A stretch of DNA of 5,375 bases from Candidatus Agrococcus pullicola (GCA_019115685.1 DXDC01000325.1:1-5375), one strand, 5' to 3'. Positions 1-5,094 are shown, counted from the stretch's first letter. Numbers and translations: made by a program. The notes: a model not told the origin generated them from the sequence alone.

Positions 1-457
1 CCTGGTAGCTCTCCCACTCGCTCATCGCCCTCGCTCCCTGTGCAAGGTAGAAGCGAATGCCGGGCTCGTTCGTCTTCGCCACCATCCACTCGATGCGCAG
101 GTAGCCGTCATTGACCGCGATGCGAGCGAGATTGCTGAGCAGCGCCTTTCCTGCTCCCGTGCCACGCGATTCCGGGCGCACGTACAGATCCTCCATGTGG
201 ATCATTCGGCCGCCCTCCCAGGTCGAATACGCCGGGAACCAGAGCGAGAAACCATTGAGTCTGAACCCGCTGTCTGCCGGCGCTTCGACGACGTGCACCG
301 AAAAATCGGGGCGTTCGGAGAACAGGTTCTTGCGAAGTCTCTCGGGGGTGTTCTTGACGCTGTCGGCTTCGTCGTGGTGATCCGCGAGCGCAAGGATCAT
401 GTCCATGAGCTCGGGAATGTCAGCTTCAACTGCCTGCCTAATCACTGGTGCTGTCAC
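1..457 (-). CDS. GNAT family N-acetyltransferase, SSAT-like (3' end cut by window)
   Basis: It likely transfers an acetyl group from acetyl-CoA to a small amine in the cytoplasm; the substrate is unknown. Translation from GTG at 457 gives 152 residues without a stop before the window edge. Residues 5-20 match the usual GNAT opening (VIRQAVEADIPELMDMI). Residues 88-107 carry strand beta4 and the acetyl-CoA loop (MEDLYVRPESRGTGAGKALL), with the R98-G-T-G-A-G pyrophosphate-binding motif. Residues 130-141 (NEPGIRFYLAQG) and the following A-R-x-M-S-E-W-E resemble the C-terminal segment of spermidine/spermine (diamine) acetyltransferases. These proteins run to about 155-165 residues, so only a few are missing. 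The GTG start is preferred because a TACGCT -10 box ends exactly 6 nt before it and there is no Shine-Dalgarno sequence, as in leaderless genes. It diverges from the HAD phosphatase gene. The family call is firm, the substrate is not. Confidence 0.9.
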   Translation of the reverse strand, partial: MTAPVIRQAVEADIPELMDMILALADHHDEADSVKNTPERLRKNLFSERPDFSVHVVEAPADSGFRLNGFSLWFPAYSTWEGGRMIHMEDLYVRPESRGTGAGKALLSNLARIAVNDGYLRIEWMVAKTNEPGIRFYLAQGARAMSEWESYQ

Positions 458-463
458 GAAACC

Positions 464-469
464 AGCGTA
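464..469 (-). promoter_or_regulatory. -10 box of a leaderless promoter for the GNAT gene
   Basis: Read on the minus strand this is TACGCT, a TANNNT -10 hexamer, followed by GGTTTC and then the GTG start at 457. The 6-nt spacing puts the expected transcription start on the first base of the start codon, so the mRNA would be leaderless. No good -35 hexamer is visible about 17 nt upstream. The call rests on pattern and spacing only. Confidence 0.55.
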
Positions 470-495
470 GCCAACACGCTCAGCACTCCCCCTGC

Positions 496-507
496 GAGCG
501 TTCGCTC
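496..507. repeat. Short palindrome in the divergent intergenic region
   Basis: GAGCG-TT-CGCTC is a perfect 5-bp inverted repeat with a 2-nt centre, lying between the two divergent -10 boxes (464-469 and 510-515). It could be a binding site for a regulator of either gene, or chance in GC-rich sequence. It is too short and lacks a T-run, so it is unlikely to be a terminator. Confidence 0.3.
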
Positions 508-509
508 AC

Positions 510-515
510 TACGCT
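510..515 (+). promoter_or_regulatory. -10 box of a leaderless promoter for the HAD-IIA gene
   Basis: TACGCT is followed by GGAGAC and then ATG at 522, the same hexamer and the same 6-nt spacing as the divergent GNAT promoter. The GGAGA at 516-520 resembles a Shine-Dalgarno sequence, but it sits 1 nt from the ATG, too close to work as one. That favours leaderless initiation. No clear -35 box is visible. Confidence 0.55.
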
Positions 516-521
516 GGAGAC

Positions 522-1307
522 ATGCGTACACGTGACGATATCGAGTGCTGGCTCACCGACATGGACGGCGTGCTCGTCCATGAGAACCATGCACTGCCCG
601 GCGCCCCCGAGCTGATTCAGCAGTGGCTCGACAACGGCACCGAATTTCTGGTGCTGACCAACAATTCCATCTACACGCCGCGCGATCTCGCTGCCAGGCT
701 GCGCGCCTCGGGCCTGGATGTTCCGGAAGAGCGCATCTGGACGAGCGCGAACGCAACCGCTGAGTTCCTCAGGCAGCAGAAGCCGGAAGGCACGGCATTC
801 GTCATCGGCGAGGCGGGCACGATCACCGCGCTGCACGAGGCCGGCTTCACCATGACGGACCACGACCCCGATTTCGTCGTGGTCGGTGAGACGCGCACCT
901 ATTCGTTCGAAGCGATAACGCAGGCGATCCGCCTGATCTCGGCCGGCGCCCGCTTCATCTCCACGAATCCGGATGCGACGGGTCCGAGCCGCGACGGTAT
1001 CCTGCCCGCAACAGGGGCGATCAATGCGCTCATAACCAAGGCAACCGGCCGCGACCCGTACATCGTCGGCAAACCGAACCCGATGATGTTCAGGTCGGCA
1101 CTCAACCAGATCGGCGCGCATTCGGAGGTCACGGGCATGATCGGCGACCGCATGGACACCGACATCGTCGCCGGCATGGAGGCGGGCCTGCACACCGTGC
1201 TCGTCACGACCGGCATTTCATCGCGCAGCTCGATCGACCAGTATCCCTTCAGGCCGAACGAAATCCTCGAGGGAGTGCACGAACTCGTAAACGGCGACGT
1301 CGACTAA
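522..1307 (+). CDS. HAD-IIA family phosphatase (NagD/AraL-like)
   Basis: A 261-residue cytoplasmic Mg2+-dependent phosphatase of the HAD superfamily, subfamily IIA. All four HAD motifs are present. Motif I is D13-M-D15-G-V, where D13 is the expected nucleophile and D15 the general acid/base. Motif II is L-T46-N-N-S. Motif III is the lysine K184 in VGKPNP. Motif IV is GD209RMDTD214, which holds the metal. Residues about 75-180 form the C2a cap that selects the substrate, and 'FISTNPDAT' at 145-153 is typical of the subfamily. NagD of E. coli is about 250 residues, so the length is normal. Family members act on nucleotides, sugar phosphates, p-nitrophenyl phosphate or phosphoglycolate, and the sequence does not tell which applies here. 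It diverges from the GNAT gene, and a 105-bp gap separates it from the lipoprotein genes. Confidence 0.92.
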   Translation: MRTRDDIECWLTDMDGVLVHENHALPGAPELIQQWLDNGTEFLVLTNNSIYTPRDLAARLRASGLDVPEERIWTSANATAEFLRQQKPEGTAFVIGEAGTITALHEAGFTMTDHDPDFVVVGETRTYSFEAITQAIRLISAGARFISTNPDATGPSRDGILPATGAINALITKATGRDPYIVGKPNPMMFRSALNQIGAHSEVTGMIGDRMDTDIVAGMEAGLHTVLVTTGISSRSSIDQYPFRPNEILEGVHELVNGDVD

Positions 1308-1388
1308 CGGCACGACGGCCCGACCGCGGGGTTCACGACCTCGAGATGCGCATCCAGCGCACCCACAGGCGCGCACGGGTCTCCCCCC

Positions 1389-1406
1389 AGCGTGAACGTT
1401 TACGCT
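1389..1406. promoter_or_regulatory. 18-bp near-perfect palindrome overlapping a -10 box (candidate operator)
   Basis: AGCGTGAACGTTTACGCT pairs in 8 of 9 positions around a CG centre; the only mismatch is G1394 against T1401. Its right half contains the TACGCT -10 hexamer of the first lipoprotein gene. A dimeric regulator bound here would block RNA polymerase, so it is a plausible repressor operator. No regulator gene is in the window. Confidence 0.4.
1401..1406 (+). promoter_or_regulatory. -10 box of a leaderless promoter for the first lipoprotein gene
   Basis: TACGCT followed by CGCGGC and then ATG at 1413 gives the same hexamer and 6-nt spacing as the promoters at 464-469 and 510-515. This settles the start at 1413: the in-frame GTG at 1392 lies upstream of the -10 box, and starting there would add seven residues (MNVYARG) before the signal peptide. 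Confidence 0.55.
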
Positions 1407-1412
1407 CGCGGC

Positions 1413-2354
1413 ATGAGGACGCTCAGCAGGGTCGCGGCAGTCGCGCTGGCCACCATCATCGCGACCAGCGCGACGGGATGCCAACTCTTCACGCCAGGCG
1501 GGCAGGGATCGGAGGTCGGCAGTGTTGCCATCACGTGGAGCAATGTTGAGAGCACGCCGGATGAAACGCGGGCCGCCATCCATGAGGTCATGGACGGCAA
1601 GGTGCCAGAGCCACTCCTGCTCGCCGACGGCGATGCGTGGCAGAGCTGGCTCGAGCAGCTGCCCGGTGCGCTGCGATCGACCGCGGTCGGTCTCGACGCC
1701 GACTTCCCCGAAGAGTCTGTGGTCGTCGGTTTTTACCGCGATTGCGAATCGACGCCGCACGTCGCACACTTCGGTGATGGCGACCTCGAGTTCGCCGCGG
1801 TGCAGGACGAATCGGTCGATTGCGCGACCGCACCGGAGACGATCGTGGTGATCCTCCTCACGCACGACGAGCTCGGTGTCGACTCGGGGTCGCTGACGCT
1901 CCGGAACGCCGGTTCCATTCCTGTCGCTTCCGATGCCGTGACGTTGGATCGTGAAGTGGGCAGCGCATTCATCGTCTGGAGCGTCGAAAACGATAGCGCC
2001 AATCCCGGCGAGGGCGCGGCCGTTCTCGAGGTCACGCCGGAACAGCGCGAACCGCAGTTGATCTCGGATAAGGACTCCTGGCTGGCCTGGACAGCGGCGC
2101 TACCCGACCCGCTAATCGTGCCCGTTACCGCGATCGAACTGGATTTCAATGCCATTTCGATGGTGATCGGCTTCTACGATGACTGCGCGATGCAGCCGCT
2201 GCTGTTCGACGAACGTGATGGTGACCTCGTGTTTGCAGCACTCCAAGACGACCCGACCCTTTGCTACTCTTCGTATCCGTCGATCGCCGTGATGAAAGTA
2301 GACATCGATGAGCTCGCAGGAGACGTCTCCGAGCTCACGGTTCGCGGTCTGTGA
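1413..2354 (+). CDS. Two-domain exported lipoprotein of unknown function
   Basis: A 313-residue protein with a lipoprotein signal peptide: R2 and R6, a hydrophobic stretch at about 7-20 and a lipobox S-A-T-G-C23. The mature protein should be anchored to the outer face of the membrane by C23. It contains two copies of one domain, at about 36-165 and 183-312. Matching features are W42/W189, DGDAW76xxW79 and DKDSW223xxW226 (both leading to LP), D97-F98/D244-F245, GFYRDC111 and GFYDDC258, DGDLxFAA, and second cysteines C137 and C284, each 25 residues after the first. The same domain occurs once in each of the next two genes. I do not recognise the domain. The even placement of aromatic and cysteine residues suggests a compact beta-rich fold with one disulfide. 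Start and leaderless promoter are described at 1401-1406. Function is unknown; a binding or inhibitory role is only a guess. Confidence 0.82.
   Translation: MRTLSRVAAVALATIIATSATGCQLFTPGGQGSEVGSVAITWSNVESTPDETRAAIHEVMDGKVPEPLLLADGDAWQSWLEQLPGALRSTAVGLDADFPEESVVVGFYRDCESTPHVAHFGDGDLEFAAVQDESVDCATAPETIVVILLTHDELGVDSGSLTLRNAGSIPVASDAVTLDREVGSAFIVWSVENDSANPGEGAAVLEVTPEQREPQLISDKDSWLAWTAALPDPLIVPVTAIELDFNAISMVIGFYDDCAMQPLLFDERDGDLVFAALQDDPTLCYSSYPSIAVMKVDIDELAGDVSELTVRGL
1518..2348 (+). repeat. Internal tandem duplication of a ~130-residue domain
   Basis: Residues about 36-165 (1518-1907) and 183-312 (1959-2348) of the first lipoprotein align motif by motif with a constant offset of 147 residues (W42/W189, W76/W223, W79/W226, F98/F245, C111/C258, C137/C284). 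The constant offset means there is essentially no gap across these anchors. A linker of about 17 residues joins the copies. The repeat shows at protein level; the DNA has diverged, so the duplication is old. Confidence 0.75.
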
Positions 2355-2407
2355 TTGTTCGCAGCTAGCCATCAGCGCGAAGGCAGCGGACGTCGAGCGA
2401 GAGGGCC

Positions 2408-2413
2408 TACCGT
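2408..2413 (+). promoter_or_regulatory. Possible -10 box of a leaderless promoter for the second lipoprotein gene
   Basis: TACCGT fits TANNNT and is followed by GGCAACC (7 nt) and ATG at 2421. No Shine-Dalgarno sequence precedes this ATG, which supports leaderless initiation. The hexamer differs from the TACGCT of the other three promoters, and the inverted AGCGT half-site seen there is absent, so control may differ. Alternatively the gene is read through from upstream across the 66-nt gap. Confidence 0.4.
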
Positions 2414-2420
2414 GGCAACC

Positions 2421-2990
2421 ATGGAGTCCGAAACCCGTGTTGCTCGGCGCCGCGGTCGCCTGTCATTCGTGGCGGTCGGGTTGTCCATCGCGCTGACCCT
2501 GACAGGATGCCAGCTGCAGCCCTCCACGGCTCCGCCTCCGGCCGATACAGCGTCTCCTGCGTCGCCTTCGGAGGGAACGGGCGGAAACGTCGACTATGAC
2601 GTCGGACAGGTCGTGGAGATCTGGACGCAAGCGTCATCACGCGGCGAAGGATACGGAGAGGCCATCAACGACCTCAGGGATGCGCACCCGACTCCCATCG
2701 TCTTCACGAATGAAGAGGCATGGGAGGTGTGGGTGGATACGCTGCCCGAGCCGCTCATCGAGCACGGCCGTGCGATCGAGCCTGATTTCACGGATGAGGC
2801 GCTGCTCATGGGCAGCTACGACGATTGCATGATGGTGCCGAGCGTCGACCACGTTGGCGACGGGCAGCTGCAGTTCACGGCGCAGCAAGCGCAGGAAGTC
2901 GATTGCGGTTGGTCGCCGAGCACCGTCGTCATCATGTCGATTCCGTTGTCGACACTCGCTGTTGACGCTGACGACGTCGGGCTCGCGTAG
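2421..2990 (+). CDS. Single-domain exported lipoprotein of unknown function
   Basis: A 189-residue protein with a lipoprotein signal peptide: basic n-region R6-V-A-R-R-R-G-R13, hydrophobic core about 14-28 and lipobox L-T-G-C30. A Pro/Ala/Ser/Thr-rich linker follows (about 33-55), as expected for a tether from the membrane to a folded domain. One copy of the cluster's domain spans about 60-189: EIW68T, NEEAW101xxW104, PDF123, GSYDDC136 and C162, with 25 residues between the cysteines. The stretch LPEPLIEHGRAIEPDF to YDDCMMVP is closest to the second domain of the preceding protein. The domain ends at DDVGLA, slightly short of the LTLR strand that closes the other copies. ATG 2421 is chosen over TTG 2355 and GTG 2412 because it gives a normal signal peptide and sits 7 nt from a -10-like hexamer. 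Function unknown. Confidence 0.8.
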   Translation: MESETRVARRRGRLSFVAVGLSIALTLTGCQLQPSTAPPPADTASPASPSEGTGGNVDYDVGQVVEIWTQASSRGEGYGEAINDLRDAHPTPIVFTNEEAWEVWVDTLPEPLIEHGRAIEPDFTDEALLMGSYDDCMMVPSVDHVGDGQLQFTAQQAQEVDCGWSPSTVVIMSIPLSTLAVDADDVGLA

Positions 2991-2995
2991 GGGTC

Positions 2996-3001
2996 GGAAA
3001 G
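2996..3001 (+). promoter_or_regulatory. Ribosome binding site of the third lipoprotein gene
   Basis: GGAAAG lies directly upstream of ATG 3003, in the 12-nt gap after the preceding stop. It is a weak and closely spaced Shine-Dalgarno sequence, but it is the only initiation signal visible, because no TANNNT box sits at leaderless spacing. The gene is therefore probably translated from the mRNA of the second lipoprotein gene, possibly helped by coupling. Confidence 0.45.
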
Positions 3002-3002
3002 C

Positions 3003-3530
3003 ATGGGGAGAACGCGTGGGTCGGCACTCGTTCTGACGCTTGCCATCGCGCTGGCCGCCTGCGGTGAGACAGCAGTGCCCGACGATACTTCCACGCCCGA
3101 CACCTCCGAGCCCGGCCTGTTCGCGATCGGCCAGCCCTTGGACATCTGGACCGAGATTTTCACACGAGGAGATGGTGTCGACGAGGCCGTCACTGCCTTT
3201 GCAGACTCGAGCGCGAACCCGACGCTGTTCACCGACGAAGACGCTTGGAACCAGTGGCTCGTCACTCTCCCCGACACTCTGAAGAATAAAGGCAACCGGT
3301 TCGAGGTCGACTTCGCAGCGGACGCCGTCGTTGCGGGAGCGTATCCCGACTGTGGCGCGACACCAGCTGTCATCCACCACGGAGGAGGAGGAGAGCTGGA
3401 GTTCCTCGTCGGCTACGACCAGGAAATTGTGTGCGAGATGACGCCCACGTCGCTCGCTCTCTTCTCGGTGTCCCTTGCCGACGTGGATGTTGCTGCCGAC
3501 GAGCTGACACTGCGAGACGTTGAGGTCTAG
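3003..3530 (+). CDS. Single-domain exported lipoprotein of unknown function
   Basis: A 175-residue protein with a short lipoprotein signal peptide (R3, R5, hydrophobic core about 7-17, lipobox L-A-A-C20) and a Thr/Pro/Asp-rich linker (about 23-37). One copy of the cluster's domain spans about 41-173: DIW49T, DEDAW82xxW85, VDF104, GAYPDC117 and C144, closing with ELTLRDV. It is most like the preceding protein over the first half (IWTxxxxRGxGxxEA, then FTxExAWxxW). There are 26 residues between its cysteines instead of 25, because a run of four glycine codons (GGA) replaces the G-D-G turn. It sits 12 nt after the second lipoprotein gene, so the two are likely cotranscribed. Its stop codon overlaps the stop of the convergent membrane-protein gene. 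Function unknown. Confidence 0.8.
   Translation: MGRTRGSALVLTLAIALAACGETAVPDDTSTPDTSEPGLFAIGQPLDIWTEIFTRGDGVDEAVTAFADSSANPTLFTDEDAWNQWLVTLPDTLKNKGNRFEVDFAADAVVAGAYPDCGATPAVIHHGGGGELEFLVGYDQEIVCEMTPTSLALFSVSLADVDVAADELTLRDVEV
3381..3392 (+). repeat. (GGA)4 trinucleotide run inside the third lipoprotein gene
   Basis: Four GGA codons encode G127-G130, followed by GAG. The position matches the G-D-G turn of the sister domains and coincides with the one-residue insertion between the two cysteines. Slippage in this run is a simple explanation for the extra residue. Confidence 0.6.
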
Positions 3531-4138
3531 GTGTTCGTCAGCAGACGGAACACGTGCAGCGCGAACGCCCCTCCCGCGCCTGCCGCAATCGCGGCGGCTC
3601 CTGGCAGCACGACCGAATCGATGCCGCGCATCCGCACTTCGCCGGCATCCAGCCCGTCGAGCCGGGTCCACCCTGCCAGCGCTTGCTCCCGCTGCGGCAG
3701 GATGAGTGCGACGAGCACGGCGGCGATCACCATCAGGGCGAGCGACACGAAGACCGGCGGCAGCGGTACCGAATCGGTACCGGCGACGGCGTCCAGGAAG
3801 ATGACGACGCCGAGGCCCCCGACGGTACCGGGAACCGCCCACCACGCGGCAGGCGGCCCGAACCCCCGAGCGATCGTGATGCTCCACAACACCGCACCCG
3901 CGACCGCGGCTACGCCGGTTATCGCTCCGCCGAAGTTCGCGACCCTGCAGATGTCGGCGTCGTAGGTATCGCAGACGCCATGGTCGACGGAGAAGAACCC
4001 GGCGATCGACACGACGGCAAGAGTCACCCCGCCGCCGAGGAACACCCAGCTCACCAGCAGCCCCAACCACCCCGTGCCCACGTTGCCGCGAACGTGCGTA
4101 CGCGGCTTGCGGAACAGCATGTGCGAGAGACGAAGCAT
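3527..4138 (-). CDS. Multi-pass membrane protein of unknown function
   Basis: A 203-residue protein with about five predicted membrane segments (residues about 24-48, 69-90, 98-118, 128-147 and 177-198). A basic N-terminus (RKPRTHVR, 10-17) suggests the N-terminus faces the cytoplasm. The loop after the first helix has two cysteines eight residues apart, C56 and C64 in VCDTYDADIC; if that loop is extracytoplasmic, as topology suggests, they could form a disulfide. ATG 4138 is supported by GGAG five nt upstream. It begins 29 nt after the AEC transporter stop, so it is probably the last gene of a pyrE-AEC-membrane protein operon. Its TAG stop overlaps the TAG of the last lipoprotein gene on the other strand. 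I do not recognise the family and see no catalytic or transport motif. Confidence 0.75.
   Translation of the reverse strand: MLRLSHMLFRKPRTHVRGNVGTGWLGLLVSWVFLGGGVTLAVVSIAGFFSVDHGVCDTYDADICRVANFGGAITGVAAVAGAVLWSITIARGFGPPAAWWAVPGTVGGLGVVIFLDAVAGTDSVPLPPVFVSLALMVIAAVLVALILPQREQALAGWTRLDGLDAGEVRMRGIDSVVLPGAAAIAAGAGGAFALHVFRLLTNT
3764..3830. repeat. Three copies of the 8-bp palindrome CGGTACCG
   Basis: Copies lie at 3764-3771, 3775-3782 and 3823-3830, all within the membrane-protein coding region. I find no other copy in the window. Starts are 11 and 48 bp apart. The first two encode part of G-T-D-S-V-P, so codon choice may explain them; a protein-binding site is possible but unsupported. Confidence 0.4.
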
Positions 4139-4143
4139 GGTTA

Positions 4144-4147
4144 CTCC
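4144..4147 (-). promoter_or_regulatory. Ribosome binding site of the membrane-protein gene
   Basis: On the minus strand GGAG is followed by TAACC and ATG at 4138, a normal Shine-Dalgarno spacing. This supports the first ATG over the in-frame ATG six codons later. Confidence 0.6.
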
Positions 4148-4167
4148 ATCGTGCCAGCGAACCGCGG

Positions 4168-5091
4168 CTATGGGTGCACGAGCCAGGCGATGACGAGCAT
4201 GACCGGAATCGATGCGAGTGTTGTGACGAAGATCACATCACGAGCGATGATTTCACCGGTGTTGTAACGCAGCGCGTACTGATACATGTTCTGCGCCGTC
4301 GGCAGCGCCGCCATGACCGTGACCGCGTAAACGTGCACGGGCTCGAGCCCGAAGACGAATGCGGCGAGAACCCAGGCGATGACCGGCATCACGATGGCCT
4401 TCATCACGGATGCCACGAGCACTTCACGCCGGCCGGTGCCGCGCTCGAGCGGGCGGGTGCCGCGCAGCGAGACTCCGAATGCCAGCAGCATGAGCGGGAT
4501 CGCGGCACCGCCGAGAATCTCAAGAGGAGCCTCCACGAATTCGGGCAGTTGCAGCCCGGTCGCCGCGACGACGACGCCGAGTGCGGAGGCGATCACGATG
4601 GGGTTGCGGACCGGCTGCAGCAGGATGCGCGCAATCGATTTGCGGCCAGGCTGCAGCAGATCGAGGGCGCCGAGCACGATCGGTGCCATCACGACGAGCT
4701 GCAGGATCAGCATCGGCCCGACGTACTGGGCGTCGCCGATGACGTAGATCGCGACCGGGAGCCCGATGTTGTTGATGTTCGCGTATACCGAGGCGCTCGT
4801 GCCGATCACGAGACGGCCCGGATCCTTGGTGAACAGCGCACGCGCCACCGCCCAATACAACGCTGCGGCGATCGCGATGGTGGCAGCCGATGCGAGCAGC
4901 ACACCGGAGAACACGACCTTCAGGTCTGCCCTCGAGAGCACGAGAAACAGCAGCGCTGGGCTCGCAGCGAAGAACGCCACCCTGTTCAGGACCAGCCGCC
5001 CCTCCTGGCTGACGATGTTGATAGCACTGAGCAGCCACCCTACGAAGATGACGAACGCGATGATGCCGAAGCCGGTGAATACTCCAGCCAC
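4168..5091 (-). CDS. AEC family (auxin efflux carrier-like) transporter
   Basis: A 307-residue integral membrane protein with about ten hydrophobic segments, the usual size and layout of bacterial AEC carriers. Family marks are the N105-I-N-N108-I-G-L-P112 motif in the middle of the first half, a short hydrophilic centre (about 147-163) leading to NPIVIASALG, GGAAIPLMLLAFGVSL at about 194-209, and A-L-P264-T-A-Q-N-M-Y in the last third. Characterised bacterial relatives move organic anions such as malate or malonate; the substrate here is unknown. The GTG start at 5091 lies 3 nt after the pyrE stop, which points to translational coupling, since no strong Shine-Dalgarno sequence is visible. 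The N-terminus GVFTGFGIIAFVIFVG begins where family members normally do, which supports this start. A link to orotate or other pyrimidine intermediates is an idea from context only. Confidence 0.88.
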   Translation of the reverse strand: MAGVFTGFGIIAFVIFVGWLLSAINIVSQEGRLVLNRVAFFAASPALLFLVLSRADLKVVFSGVLLASAATIAIAAALYWAVARALFTKDPGRLVIGTSASVYANINNIGLPVAIYVIGDAQYVGPMLILQLVVMAPIVLGALDLLQPGRKSIARILLQPVRNPIVIASALGVVVAATGLQLPEFVEAPLEILGGAAIPLMLLAFGVSLRGTRPLERGTGRREVLVASVMKAIVMPVIAWVLAAFVFGLEPVHVYAVTVMAALPTAQNMYQYALRYNTGEIIARDVIFVTTLASIPVMLVIAWLVHP

Positions 5092-5094
5092 GGT

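Larger units (their letters stand above)
1308..1412. other. Intergenic region between the HAD gene and the lipoprotein cluster
   Basis: The region holds a perfect 10-bp palindrome (GATGCGCATC, 1345-1354), an 18-bp near-palindrome (1389-1406) and the -10 box of the first lipoprotein gene. I see no hairpin followed by a T-run, so no intrinsic terminator for the HAD gene can be called. Confidence 0.5.

Noticed and set aside
516..520. GGAGA as Shine-Dalgarno sequence of the HAD gene
   Set aside because: It ends 1 nt before the ATG, too close for ribosome positioning; the leaderless reading fits better.
480..1193. A minus-strand open frame of 237 codons opposite the HAD gene
   Set aside because: The plus strand carries all HAD-IIA catalytic motifs; the minus-strand product has biased composition and no recognisable features.
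1308..1360. Intrinsic terminator after the HAD gene
   Set aside because: Only short palindromes are present (for example GATGCGCATC), with no strong stem followed by a T-run.
2355..2420. TTG start at 2355 extending the second lipoprotein by 22 residues
   Set aside because: It would put a charged hydrophilic stretch before the signal peptide and begins directly after the preceding stop with no ribosome binding site; ATG 2421 gives a normal lipoprotein N-terminus.
2637..4070. A long minus-strand open frame of 477 codons
   Set aside because: It is very rich in Arg and His, has no domain signature and runs antisense to two lipoprotein genes with clear signal peptides and shared motifs. It is a typical shadow in GC-rich DNA.
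3554..4267. A plus-strand open frame of 237 codons opposite the membrane protein
   Set aside because: Its product is dominated by Arg, Pro, Asp and His with no fold signature, while the minus strand encodes regular membrane helices and has a good ribosome binding site.
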